Source: Lachnospiraceae bacterium
GTDB taxonomy: Bacteria; Bacillota; Clostridia; Lachnospirales; Lachnospiraceae
Reading direction: 5' to 3'
Length of the DNA stretch: 64,000 bases
NCBI GenBank assembly: GCA_029053015.1
Contig: JAIDHX010000018.1
Location: forward strand, 1-64,000
The notes under the pieces are model-generated. The model ran no database searches. It was not told the DNA's origin and saw only the letters and a program-made list of their open reading frames with translations. Positions 53,090-60,268 of this stretch are shown piece by piece (position 1 is the stretch's first letter; each line of letters starts with the position of its first letter). Position numbers and translations under genes: made by a program.

Positions 53090-53893
53090 TTAATCAGCCG
53101 GATACTCCCTGCATTTTTTCACTACCTCATCCAAGTCCATGCTTCCGCCAAAGATATTAAGTGCGCTTCCGACTGTTGCATGTACCCTGCCCTGCCCCAC
53201 ATCTCCAAGCAAATCCAAATCATCAAGACTATGGATGCCGCCCGCATAGGTAATGGGTTTTTGCCCCCATCTTCCGAGAAACGCCACCAACTCGCCCTCT
53301 ATCCCCTGCGACTTTCCTTCCACATCCACTGCGTGAATCAGAAATTCATCACAGTAATTCGAAAGTTCATCCAGCAAATCCCCGTTTACGATTTCCTCTG
53401 TTTCATGCTGCCACCTGTCCGTGACCACCTTGTAGTGTCCGTCCCGCTTTCTGCAGCTCAAATCCAAAACGAGGTGTTCCCGTCCTACGCATTGCTCCAT
53501 AATTTTCAACCGTTCAAAATCTATCCTGCCCTCCCTGAAAACATAGGAAGTTACAATCACATGGCTTGCGCCTGCCCCCAGAAACTGACCCGCATTGGCA
53601 GGCGTTATGCCGCCTCCTACCTGCAGTCCGCCCGGATAAGCGGCAATTGCTTTTAATGCCTGCTCCTTTGTCTTCTCGTACATCGGACTGTCCATCGGAT
53701 TCAGCAGAATAACATGCCCGCCCTTAAGTTTCTTTTTCTTATACAGCTTCGCATAATAGTCCGCTTCCTGCTCGGACACAAAATTGACCTCAAGGCGAAT
53801 CCTCTTCTCCCCTGCTTCATCATCGCACAACGTGCCTCCCACGATCTGCTTCACCTTTCCGTTATGAATGTCAATGCATGGCCTGAATTCCAT
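53090..53893 (-). CDS. hisA: HisA, eukaryotic-type (ProFAR isomerase)
   Basis: A 267-residue TIM-barrel isomerase of histidine synthesis. It starts EFRPCIDIHNGKVKQIVGG, with the first catalytic Asp in CIDIHNG, and has LQVGGGI, SYVFREGRID and the second Asp region in HAVDVEGKSQGI. The longer loops and SYVF/DLSCRKRDG wording are those of the fungal/plant HIS6-like subgroup rather than bacterial HisA. No other his gene is nearby. ATG 53893 follows GGAGAG. It is last in a three-gene minus-strand set. Confidence 0.85.
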   Translation of the reverse strand: MEFRPCIDIHNGKVKQIVGGTLCDDEAGEKRIRLEVNFVSEQEADYYAKLYKKKKLKGGHVILLNPMDSPMYEKTKEQALKAIAAYPGGLQVGGGITPANAGQFLGAGASHVIVTSYVFREGRIDFERLKIMEQCVGREHLVLDLSCRKRDGHYKVVTDRWQHETEEIVNGDLLDELSNYCDEFLIHAVDVEGKSQGIEGELVAFLGRWGQKPITYAGGIHSLDDLDLLGDVGQGRVHATVGSALNIFGGSMDLDEVVKKCREYPAD

Positions 53894-53931
53894 ATTTCTC
53901 TCCGTTTCCGCCGCGCAATGCGGCATTTTTC

Positions 53932-54873
53932 TTATTGTACTGTCACCTGATTAATATCTGCTGCAAGCATTTTGGCATGACTGTAATAATAATCAAAAAC
54001 CTTATCCCGCTCCTCCTCGGGATGGTTTAACGCATACTCAATAAACTCGATGTATTCGTTCAGAAGCGCCAGCTGGATATCTCGCAGATACTGCTCCCAG
54101 TCCGGCTTTTCCTCCAGCTTTTTATATACCTCTTCAATGTATATTTTGCGATGAGCATCTGTCATATAGAAGGGAAATGTGGTGCGGTCCTCCGTTCCAT
54201 GCGCAATCAGCCTTGCAACATCCAGCGCATATGGCATAATACCGGCAAACGCCCAGTCTATGACATATACGCTTCCCGCGTGGAAAATCGCATTGAACTG
54301 CAGAAAATCACCGTTGCACAACGTTCTCGGACAGGTTTTCTGCCTTTCCAGAAACACGTTATATGCCTGCCGAAGTTCCGGCTCTTTTGCAAGGCATTCC
54401 GCCCGCTTCCCGATACGCGCCCAATATTTTTCAAAACGGTCATCCATCTTCTTTTCCTGAAATTCATGTTCATCCTTCTGCCAGTAAGCATTCATAATGG
54501 CAGTAATACTGTCCGCGCACGCATACGCCTCTTCTTCCGTAAAATCCCGTAAATCAACGCCTTCTATGTATTCTATCAAAATCCATAGAATTCCTCCGAC
54601 TTCTATACTACCATAAAAGCAAGGGACTTTAAAAGAACCCCCTGCCAAAAAGTTCTGATAAACATTCTTTTCTCGCTCATCAGATTTTTTTAACACATAG
54701 CACTTTTTGTCAGCCGTAATTTTATATACATTATACCTGTTCAGCTCTCCCTCGCCATCGTCACAAAACTGCTCTACCGCAAATTCATTAACTGAATCCG
54801 TACCAAGCAGCCCGCAGAATATCTCTAAAAATGGAAACTCCTTCTGCGGTTTATCCATAAACAACCCCATCAT
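53932..54873 (-). CDS. Aminoglycoside/choline-kinase-like phosphotransferase
   Basis: A 313-residue APH-fold protein. It has CYVLKKSDEREKNVYQNFL with the ATP lysine, hinge WILIEYIEG, catalytic loop LCNGDFLQFNAIF (in place of HGDxxxxN) and metal Asp in VIDWAFAG. The substitution of Cys-Asn for the usual His before GD is worth noting. Substrate unknown; resistance should not be assumed. It lies 38 bp upstream of hisA. AAGGGAG precedes the ATG. Confidence 0.82.
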   Translation of the reverse strand: MMGLFMDKPQKEFPFLEIFCGLLGTDSVNEFAVEQFCDDGEGELNRYNVYKITADKKCYVLKKSDEREKNVYQNFLAGGSFKVPCFYGSIEVGGILWILIEYIEGVDLRDFTEEEAYACADSITAIMNAYWQKDEHEFQEKKMDDRFEKYWARIGKRAECLAKEPELRQAYNVFLERQKTCPRTLCNGDFLQFNAIFHAGSVYVIDWAFAGIMPYALDVARLIAHGTEDRTTFPFYMTDAHRKIYIEEVYKKLEEKPDWEQYLRDIQLALLNEYIEFIEYALNHPEEERDKVFDYYYSHAKMLAADINQVTVQ

Positions 54874-54947
54874 TCTACTCCCTTAATCATATTTTGAAAC
54901 TTATATGTTTGCGAAACTTCCCTGCAGGCTACAGGAAATTTTGCAAT

Positions 54948-55880
54948 TTACTCAAAGTGCTTCAACAGCTCATACACCCTCTCCTTTGTCAATTCTGCCG
55001 TCGCCAGGTTCATTGCCATGGACTGCTGCTCTTCATCCTCGTACGCAGTGCCGGCCTCCACAGCCAACTGCTCTCTTACTACAATCCATTCCCTCTCGTT
55101 TTCAGTAAGCGTACGCAGCGTCTCTGCATCCTGCGTTTTTTGAAGTGCCTCCCATACGTAGTCTAACGCGGTATCCCACCACTTGCACAGCGCATCCGCT
55201 TTTTCGCAGCGTTCCTCCAGCACCATGGAACTATCTGCAAGCGCCTCCTCAATAGGCGCCGTACCTTCCTCAACAGACGCAATCATGTCTCTTAGATTGT
55301 CTGCGACACGGCAACTTGAAAAACCATACCGGCGTTCCTCATTGTACAGCCCATAACAAGGAAGAACCTCATCCGCTGCACTATCATAATAACCTGTCCA
55401 GCTTCTGTACTCCTCAGGCAGTTCTTCCAACGGCGCACCGGACAGATAAATCAGAATATTCTCCGCTTCCGCCAGACCATAGGCATCACTGTAAATATAT
55501 CGCACGCCTTCCTTGATTTCTTCCTTCCCCACTTCCTTTTTATAATTCATTTCTTCTATCTGCACAGAATAGGTATAATCATTCACCTTGACGGGCTGCG
55601 TAAATTGTCCGCTGAAATCACAGCGGTATTCCGTTTCCTGAAAATCCTCTCCTGTACTTCCGCTATCCACATCGAAATACTCCCCCTGAAAACTTCCGTC
55701 AGCATGAATCATCACCGTCGTGCGCCCATTGCTGTCAAAATGAAACTCAATCCCCGCAAGTTCTTCAAAAGAAAACGCACTTTCCTCCGGCACATCCGCT
55801 CCTTTGCCTTTCCCTCCACACCCACACGCAAGAATCATCATCCCTACGACTAATATAAACGCTACCACATTCCTCTTCAT
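54948..55880 (-). CDS. Lipoprotein with LprI/DUF1311-like C-terminal domain
   Basis: A 310-residue secreted lipoprotein (signal RNVVAFILVVGMMILACGC). The middle is beta-rich (FHFDSNGRTTVMIHADGSFQGEYF...YSVQIEEMNYKK). The last ~110 residues are helical with C/W/R spacing of the LprI lysozyme-inhibitor-like family (EERCEKADALCKWWDTALDYVWEALQ...LTENEREWIVVREQLAVEAG). ATG 55880 follows AAGGAGATGGG; the frame to 55946 is inside repeat copy 3. Function unknown, perhaps envelope protection. Confidence 0.75.
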   Translation of the reverse strand: MKRNVVAFILVVGMMILACGCGGKGKGADVPEESAFSFEELAGIEFHFDSNGRTTVMIHADGSFQGEYFDVDSGSTGEDFQETEYRCDFSGQFTQPVKVNDYTYSVQIEEMNYKKEVGKEEIKEGVRYIYSDAYGLAEAENILIYLSGAPLEELPEEYRSWTGYYDSAADEVLPCYGLYNEERRYGFSSCRVADNLRDMIASVEEGTAPIEEALADSSMVLEERCEKADALCKWWDTALDYVWEALQKTQDAETLRTLTENEREWIVVREQLAVEAGTAYEDEEQQSMAMNLATAELTKERVYELLKHFE

Positions 55881-55905
55881 ACCCATCTCCTTATTATCTC
55901 CATTT

Positions 55906-56109
55906 GGTAATTGCAAACTCACATTTGCCAACTTCGAATTGTGCATATGGTATATTCCATAAGCAGACCCTTGCTAGCCGTCGGTACTTAGCTGCCGTAT
56001 TTTGGCAGCTTACGTACCGCTACGGTAAGCTTGGAGCGAAAGCGTGTCTGTGTTGGAATATACCATATGCACAATGACAACCGCAAAATTTCTGAATTTC
56101 ACAATTACC
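55906..56109. repeat. MITE-like palindromic repeat, copy 3
   Basis: Ends GGTAATTGCAAACTCA (55906) and the complement of GGTAATTGTGAAATTCA (56109). The interior shares the same hairpin blocks as copies 1 and 2 (GCAGACCCTTGCT, CCGTCGGTACTTAGCTGCC, GGCAGCTTACGTACC). It lies between the LprI-like and GNAT genes. Its final TTA supplies the GNAT stop codon. Confidence 0.85.
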
Positions 56110-56653
56110 CCTCAAGCCTTTTCATCATCCAATGCATATCCGCATAAGTCCCGTCTTTATACTTCATATTATGGGGAAAAGTGCCGAAAATTTCAAAGCC
56201 CATTTTTTTATACAAAGATAACGCCCTTTGATTGTCCGCCACCACCTCAAGCTCAAGCTGCTCCAGACCGATATCTGTGGCAATCTGAATCATTTTCCCG
56301 AGCATGGCTGTTCCGATTCCCTTACCGGTATACTTCTGATACAACGCAATGCATACGTTGGCGCGATGCCGGAACCTGCTCCGGTTATTTCTCATCAACG
56401 CACAGTTTCCTGCATATTCTCCATCCAGGAAGCCCAGCAGCATCAGACTGTCTTCCGACTCATTCTGATTGTCGATAAAGCGGTATTCTTCCTCCATCGT
56501 TATCGTGATTTCCTCCGGCTCCCTCACCAGAAAGCGGGTTTCTTCACTCGTCTCTTTGAGATAGTCTAACATCATCCGGGCGTCGCTCTTTTCCGGATTC
56601 CGAATCAGCAGCGTATGCCCATTCAAATTTATGGTTTCTTCCTGTATTCTCAT
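56105..56653 (-). CDS. GNAT-family N-acetyltransferase
   Basis: A 182-residue acetyltransferase of the RimL/SpeG-like type: LLIRNPEKSDARMMLDYL, the acetyl-CoA loop YQKYTGKGIGTAMLGKMI (with the R/QxxGxG/A element) and LEVVADNQRALSLYKKMGFEIFGTFPHNMKYKDGTYADMHWM. Substrate unknown. The stop codon lies within the end of repeat copy 3. GGGAGAGAATT precedes the ATG. Confidence 0.9.
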   Translation of the reverse strand: MRIQEETINLNGHTLLIRNPEKSDARMMLDYLKETSEETRFLVREPEEITITMEEEYRFIDNQNESEDSLMLLGFLDGEYAGNCALMRNNRSRFRHRANVCIALYQKYTGKGIGTAMLGKMIQIATDIGLEQLELEVVADNQRALSLYKKMGFEIFGTFPHNMKYKDGTYADMHWMMKRLEG

Positions 56654-56714
56654 AATTCTCTCCCTCTTTTCTTTAAACCTGCATGTTCCTGCACATGTTC
56701 CGATCCGCCGGTTC

Positions 56715-57476
56715 CTAGTTTGTCAGTCCTTCTTTCTGCAGGGCCGTCAGTATCTTTCTCTGATATTCCCTTCCCATTTTTTCAATGGCAGCAAAATATA
56801 CTTCCTTCTCGTTTTTTATCCACTCCTGTATAAAACCAAGATAAAATTCCTTTTCTATTTTTGTCTTCTGACTGACAAAAACAGCAGAATACATTTTCAT
56901 AAGTTCTTTCTCTTTTATCTGATATTTTGCAGCCATATTGTCCTGAAAGGAACGTGTATAGTCTACCCCGATGCATCTCAGCATTTCCGCTACAGGAGCC
57001 TTCCAAATGTCCACATATCCCTCTTTCACTGCATAAGCACAAAGCCTTTCCGTAAAAGGTGACACCTTTGACATATAACACAATTTCATATTCTGTATGC
57101 GAACATTGAACAATCCAATTTTTTGACTGACCGGCATCGTTTCCGGCATTTCATCAGTATCACCGACGAGCCACGCCTGAAACGCCTGTGTTTCAGCAGC
57201 ATCACAGTTTTTGAGTTCATAACTGTAAGCCAGCCTTCCGGCCTCCTCCTTTGCAATGTCGGCACCTTTTCCTTCCTCGTTCAGAAACATCAGAATGTGG
57301 TTCCTCGACCAGACTGTTTCCCGATACACCTTCTTGGCTATTTCCTCATACTCCAGTACCAGCCTCCTAAAATCTGCCTGTTCCTTTTTAGAAATACTAT
57401 ATACGCCCGCCTTTGCATACGCTATAATCTTCTCTTCAATTTCCCTGTTTTGTTCCTCTGTCACTTTTGCTTCCAT
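56715..57476 (-). CDS. Hypothetical 253-residue protein
   Basis: A soluble, mainly helical, charged protein without membrane segments or recognisable catalytic motifs. Features include an N-terminal coiled stretch (TEEQNREIEEKIIAYAKAGVYSISKKEQADF) and a Cys/Met-containing middle (RIQNMKLCYMSKVSPFTERLCAY). Family not recognised. AAGGGTGAAAG precedes ATG 57476. It lies between the GNAT and EamA genes, all on the minus strand. Confidence 0.65.
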   Translation of the reverse strand: MEAKVTEEQNREIEEKIIAYAKAGVYSISKKEQADFRRLVLEYEEIAKKVYRETVWSRNHILMFLNEEGKGADIAKEEAGRLAYSYELKNCDAAETQAFQAWLVGDTDEMPETMPVSQKIGLFNVRIQNMKLCYMSKVSPFTERLCAYAVKEGYVDIWKAPVAEMLRCIGVDYTRSFQDNMAAKYQIKEKELMKMYSAVFVSQKTKIEKEFYLGFIQEWIKNEKEVYFAAIEKMGREYQRKILTALQKEGLTN

Positions 57477-57537
57477 GGCTTTCTTTCACCCTTTCCTTCT
57501 TTTAGCTGTACCAACCCAGGCAGATAAATACTTTTCT

Positions 57538-57951
57538 TTATAAAACCATAAGCAGCGTCCCGATGCCGATAAAAATACATCCCACAATGGATTTTGCCGT
57601 AAATTCTTCGTGCAGAAACAGAAACGCCAGAACCAACGTAATCACCACGCTCAACTTGTCTATGGGAACCACCTTCGATGCTTCTCCCATCTGCAGCGCC
57701 TTATAGTAACAGAGCCACGACGCCCCTGTCGCCAGCCCTGACAAAATCAAAAATATCCAGCTCTTTCTGCTTATCTGATTAAGCCCTGTCTGCGCATTGG
57801 TCAAAAAAACCATTCCCCATGCCATCGCAAGCACCACCACCGTCCTGATTGCTGTGGCAAGATTGGAGTTGACGCCGTCAATTCCCACTTTTGCCAGAAT
57901 AGAGGTCAGCGCCGCAAATACAGATGATAAAATTGCAAATAACAGCCACAT
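57538..57951 (-). CDS. EamA-type half-size transporter (DMT superfamily)
   Basis: A 137-residue protein with four to five membrane helices forming one EamA unit (MWLLFAILSSVFAALTSILAKVGI; ATAIRTVVVLAMAWGMVFL; IFLILSGLATGASWLCYYKAL; VVITLVLAFLFL; IVGCIFIGIGTLLMVL). Half-size members work as dimers exporting small metabolites. GGGGGAGTC precedes the ATG. Confidence 0.88.
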   Translation of the reverse strand: MWLLFAILSSVFAALTSILAKVGIDGVNSNLATAIRTVVVLAMAWGMVFLTNAQTGLNQISRKSWIFLILSGLATGASWLCYYKALQMGEASKVVPIDKLSVVITLVLAFLFLHEEFTAKSIVGCIFIGIGTLLMVL

Positions 57952-58074
57952 ACAGACTCCCCCTGCCTCAAATATAGACTACAGTTTATTTATTATAATA
58001 ATCAACATGCTTTCCTTGTGCAAGCTATTTTTTCTCATCCTGTAATACACTGTCATTTTATCTGACTGCCCACA

Positions 58075-58112
58075 CAAAAAGACAGGCGGCATAACCGTCT
58101 GTCTCTTTATAA
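58075..58112 (-). terminator. Terminator of the SPFH-RHH operon
   Basis: Minus strand AGACAGACGG-TTATG-CCGCCTGTCT followed by TTTTGTG, 47 bp after the RHH gene stop. Confidence 0.8.
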
Positions 58113-58158
58113 AATGTCTGATTGTATCGTTTTATTTTCCGGCTTCTGTAAATCACTT

Positions 58159-58359
58159 CTAAATATCCAGCTCCGGCGGCACGTCAATTTCATCCGACAC
58201 ATATTTTCCGTTTTTCTTCCGCTGCCGTACACATTCCGACAAAAGATATTCTATCTGTCCGTTGACGGAGCGGAAATCGTCCTCTGCCCAGGCTGCGATG
58301 GCGTCGTAGAGCTTGGAAGAGAGCCTGAGCGGAATCTGCTTTTTCGTATTATCTGCCAT
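58159..58359 (-). CDS. Arc/ribbon-helix-helix-like small protein
   Basis: A 66-residue protein with an Arc-type RHH: QIPLRLSSKLYDAIAAWAEDDFRSVNGQIEYLLSECV. A short acidic-proline tail follows. It starts 3 bp after the SPFH gene stop. Two tandem TGATATCA boxes over the operon's -10 region are a plausible binding site, so it may repress its own operon. Confidence 0.85.
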   Translation of the reverse strand: MADNTKKQIPLRLSSKLYDAIAAWAEDDFRSVNGQIEYLLSECVRQRKKNGKYVSDEIDVPPELDI

Positions 58360-58362
58360 AGC

Positions 58363-59379
58363 TTAATACAGGCTGCCCGAGTTGACTACAGGCTGCGCGT
58401 CGTGATTGCCGCAGAGAACTACCAGCAGATTGGACACCATTGCCGCCTTGCGCTCCTCATCCAACACCACGATGTCCTTCTCATTTAATCGTTCCAGCGC
58501 CATCTCCACCATGCCAACGGCGCCGTCCACTATCATCTTTCTTGCATCGATAATTGCGGATGCCTGCTGCCTCTGCAGCATAACGGCTGCAATTTCCGGT
58601 GCATATGCAAGGTACGTGATCCGTGCCTCCACAATCTCAATGCCCGCCTCGTCAACACGCTTCTGGATCTCTTCTTTAATTCTCTTTGCCACCGTCTCAC
58701 TGGAACCGCGCAGACTTCCCTCGTCGGCAACGCCGTCGCCCGTGGTATCCACATTCGGCGCCACGTCATAAGGGTAAATACGCACTACATTTCTCAGAGC
58801 GCTGTCACACTGCAGGGAAAGAAATTCCTTATAATTGTCTACGTTAAATACCGCTTTCGCCGTATCGATAATACGCCATGTCACCGCAATACCGATTTCT
58901 ACCGGATTTCCCAGGCAGTCGTTTATCTTCTGGCGGTTATTGTTTAAAGTCATAATCTTCAGGGAAATTTTCATGGTTGCAGGTGCTCCGACTGTGACGC
59001 CTGCCGCTACGGCAGCCGCTGCCGCGTCGCTTCTATCCCTGACGTCCCCGCTCTGATTCAGGCGGGTTCTCGCCGCCGGATTGACGGAACTGCAGAACGG
59101 ATTCACAAAATAGAACCCCGGCTCCTTTAAGGTTCCGATATATTTTCCGAACAGGGTAAGCACCAGCGCCTCCTGCGGCTTGATGACCTTAAGCCCCGGC
59201 CAGAGTATCCATGTAACACACAAAAGAACGATTGAGATTATCAGCAGCGCCGGATTTTTGCCTGCCTCCACCATAATACCACCAATTACAGTACCTGCAA
59301 TGGCAAGCCCGTAAATGACAATCGAAAGCAGTAAAACCAGCATACCCGTCTTTTTTCCTCTTATCACTTTTTCTTCCAT
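58363..59379 (-). CDS. SPFH/prohibitin-family membrane protein
   Basis: A 338-residue protein with two N-terminal membrane helices ([44 protein letters not shown]). An SPFH domain follows ([32 protein letters not shown]...[23 protein letters not shown]), then the helical Ala/Gln region ([30 protein letters not shown]). It would form oligomeric membrane platforms. GGAGGAAC precedes ATG 59379. Operon with the RHH gene. Confidence 0.9.
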   Translation of the reverse strand: MEEKVIRGKKTGMLVLLLSIVIYGLAIAGTVIGGIMVEAGKNPALLIISIVLLCVTWILWPGLKVIKPQEALVLTLFGKYIGTLKEPGFYFVNPFCSSVNPAARTRLNQSGDVRDRSDAAAAAVAAGVTVGAPATMKISLKIMTLNNNRQKINDCLGNPVEIGIAVTWRIIDTAKAVFNVDNYKEFLSLQCDSALRNVVRIYPYDVAPNVDTTGDGVADEGSLRGSSETVAKRIKEEIQKRVDEAGIEIVEARITYLAYAPEIAAVMLQRQQASAIIDARKMIVDGAVGMVEMALERLNEKDIVVLDEERKAAMVSNLLVVLCGNHDAQPVVNSGSLY

Positions 59380-59399
59380 TCTGTTGTTCCTCCTTTGTT

Positions 59400-59418
59400 T
59401 GATATCAATATGATATCA
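59400..59418. promoter_or_regulatory. Tandem TGATATCA operator boxes
   Basis: TGATATCA at 59400-59407 and again at 59411-59418, 11 bp centre to centre (one helical turn), overlapping the -10 box of the SPFH promoter. This spacing suits an Arc-like repressor binding as adjacent dimers. Confidence 0.65.
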
Positions 59419-59438
59419 TTATAATATACCTTTGTCAA
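59410..59438 (-). promoter_or_regulatory. Promoter of the SPFH-RHH operon
   Basis: Minus strand TTGACA (59433-59438), 17 bp, TATCAT (59410-59415). Confidence 0.75.
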
Positions 59439-59589
59439 CACCAAAATGAAGCAATCTTTTGATTTTAATTTTAAAATTGGATTTTTTTGCATTTTCAACT
59501 TTACATATTTTCATCCATACTGCAAACAATACTATTGTCATAACCATGACTTGTGACTTGCCGCTTTTGCGGCGGAATGGAGGGAAATT

Positions 59590-60213
59590 ATGAAAAATAT
59601 GAAAAAAACTTTTGCAATTTGTCTTCTGCTTCTCTATGTCGGCATGTTGTCAGCATGTGGCAGCGGCTCCAAGAAGAACAACGGCGATATGGCTGGCGGC
59701 TCTCAGAACGGCACCACCACTGAGAGTACCACCGGCAATACCGGCACCAACAACAATAATGGTACAACAGGCACCAACGGCACAAACAATAACAATGGTA
59801 CAACAGGCACCAATGGCAGTATCAACAATAACAATGGTACAACAGGCACCAATGGCAGTATCAACAATAACAATGGTACAACGGGTACAAACGGTACGAC
59901 CGGAAATGGCACAGGCAGTAATGGTGTAAACAATAACGGAACAAACGGCCGTAGCAGCGTGAATGGCGGAAACACCACGAACGGTACTACAAATAGCTCC
60001 GGCAGCAGAAGCAATGGTACAAACAATGCAATCGATGACGCCGGCAATGCAATCGGCAATGCCATTGACGACGCAGGAAACACTGCCGGAGATGTTATTA
60101 ATGATATCGGGGACGGTATCAAAGATATCACCGACGACATGACCGGAAATGGCTCCGGCAATAACAACACTACCAACGGTAGCTCCACAAGAGGCGCTTC
60201 GGGAAGACGGTAG
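59590..60213 (+). CDS. Asn/Gly/Thr-repeat lipoprotein
   Basis: A 207-residue lipoprotein: signal KKTFAICLLLLYVGMLSAC with lipobox LSAC, then low-complexity Asn-Gly-Thr sequence including near-perfect 12-residue repeats (NNNNGTTGTNGS, ~54-105). A segment with paired short helices (AIDDAGNAIGNAIDDAGNTAGDVINDIGDGIKDITDDM) and a basic end follow. GGAGGG precedes the ATG. Probably an extended surface stalk; function unknown. The composition leaves the opposite strand open too, which is a side effect. Confidence 0.8.
   Translation: MKNMKKTFAICLLLLYVGMLSACGSGSKKNNGDMAGGSQNGTTTESTTGNTGTNNNNGTTGTNGTNNNNGTTGTNGSINNNNGTTGTNGSINNNNGTTGTNGTTGNGTGSNGVNNNGTNGRSSVNGGNTTNGTTNSSGSRSNGTNNAIDDAGNAIGNAIDDAGNTAGDVINDIGDGIKDITDDMTGNGSGNNNTTNGSSTRGASGRR
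59750..59890 (+). repeat. 36- to 39-bp tandem repeats in the Asn/Gly lipoprotein gene
   Basis: Units containing AACAATGGTACAACAGGCAC recur four times in a row, the third and fourth nearly identical. Likely length-variable between strains. Confidence 0.8.
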
Positions 60214-60221
60214 CTTTTTCC

Positions 60222-60268
60222 AAAAAGAGGGCATTTCGCGGTCAGACTGCGAATACCCTCTTTTTTTT
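60222..60268. terminator. Bidirectional terminator between lipoprotein gene and fbp
   Basis: AAAAGAGGG pairs with CCCTCTTTT around an inner CGC/GCG stem, followed by T8 on the plus strand and T-rich sequence on the minus strand. Confidence 0.85.

Noticed and set aside
59650-60234. Two long minus-strand frames opposite the Asn/Gly lipoprotein gene
   Set aside because: They arise from the low-complexity repeat; the plus strand has the signal peptide, lipobox and ribosome site.
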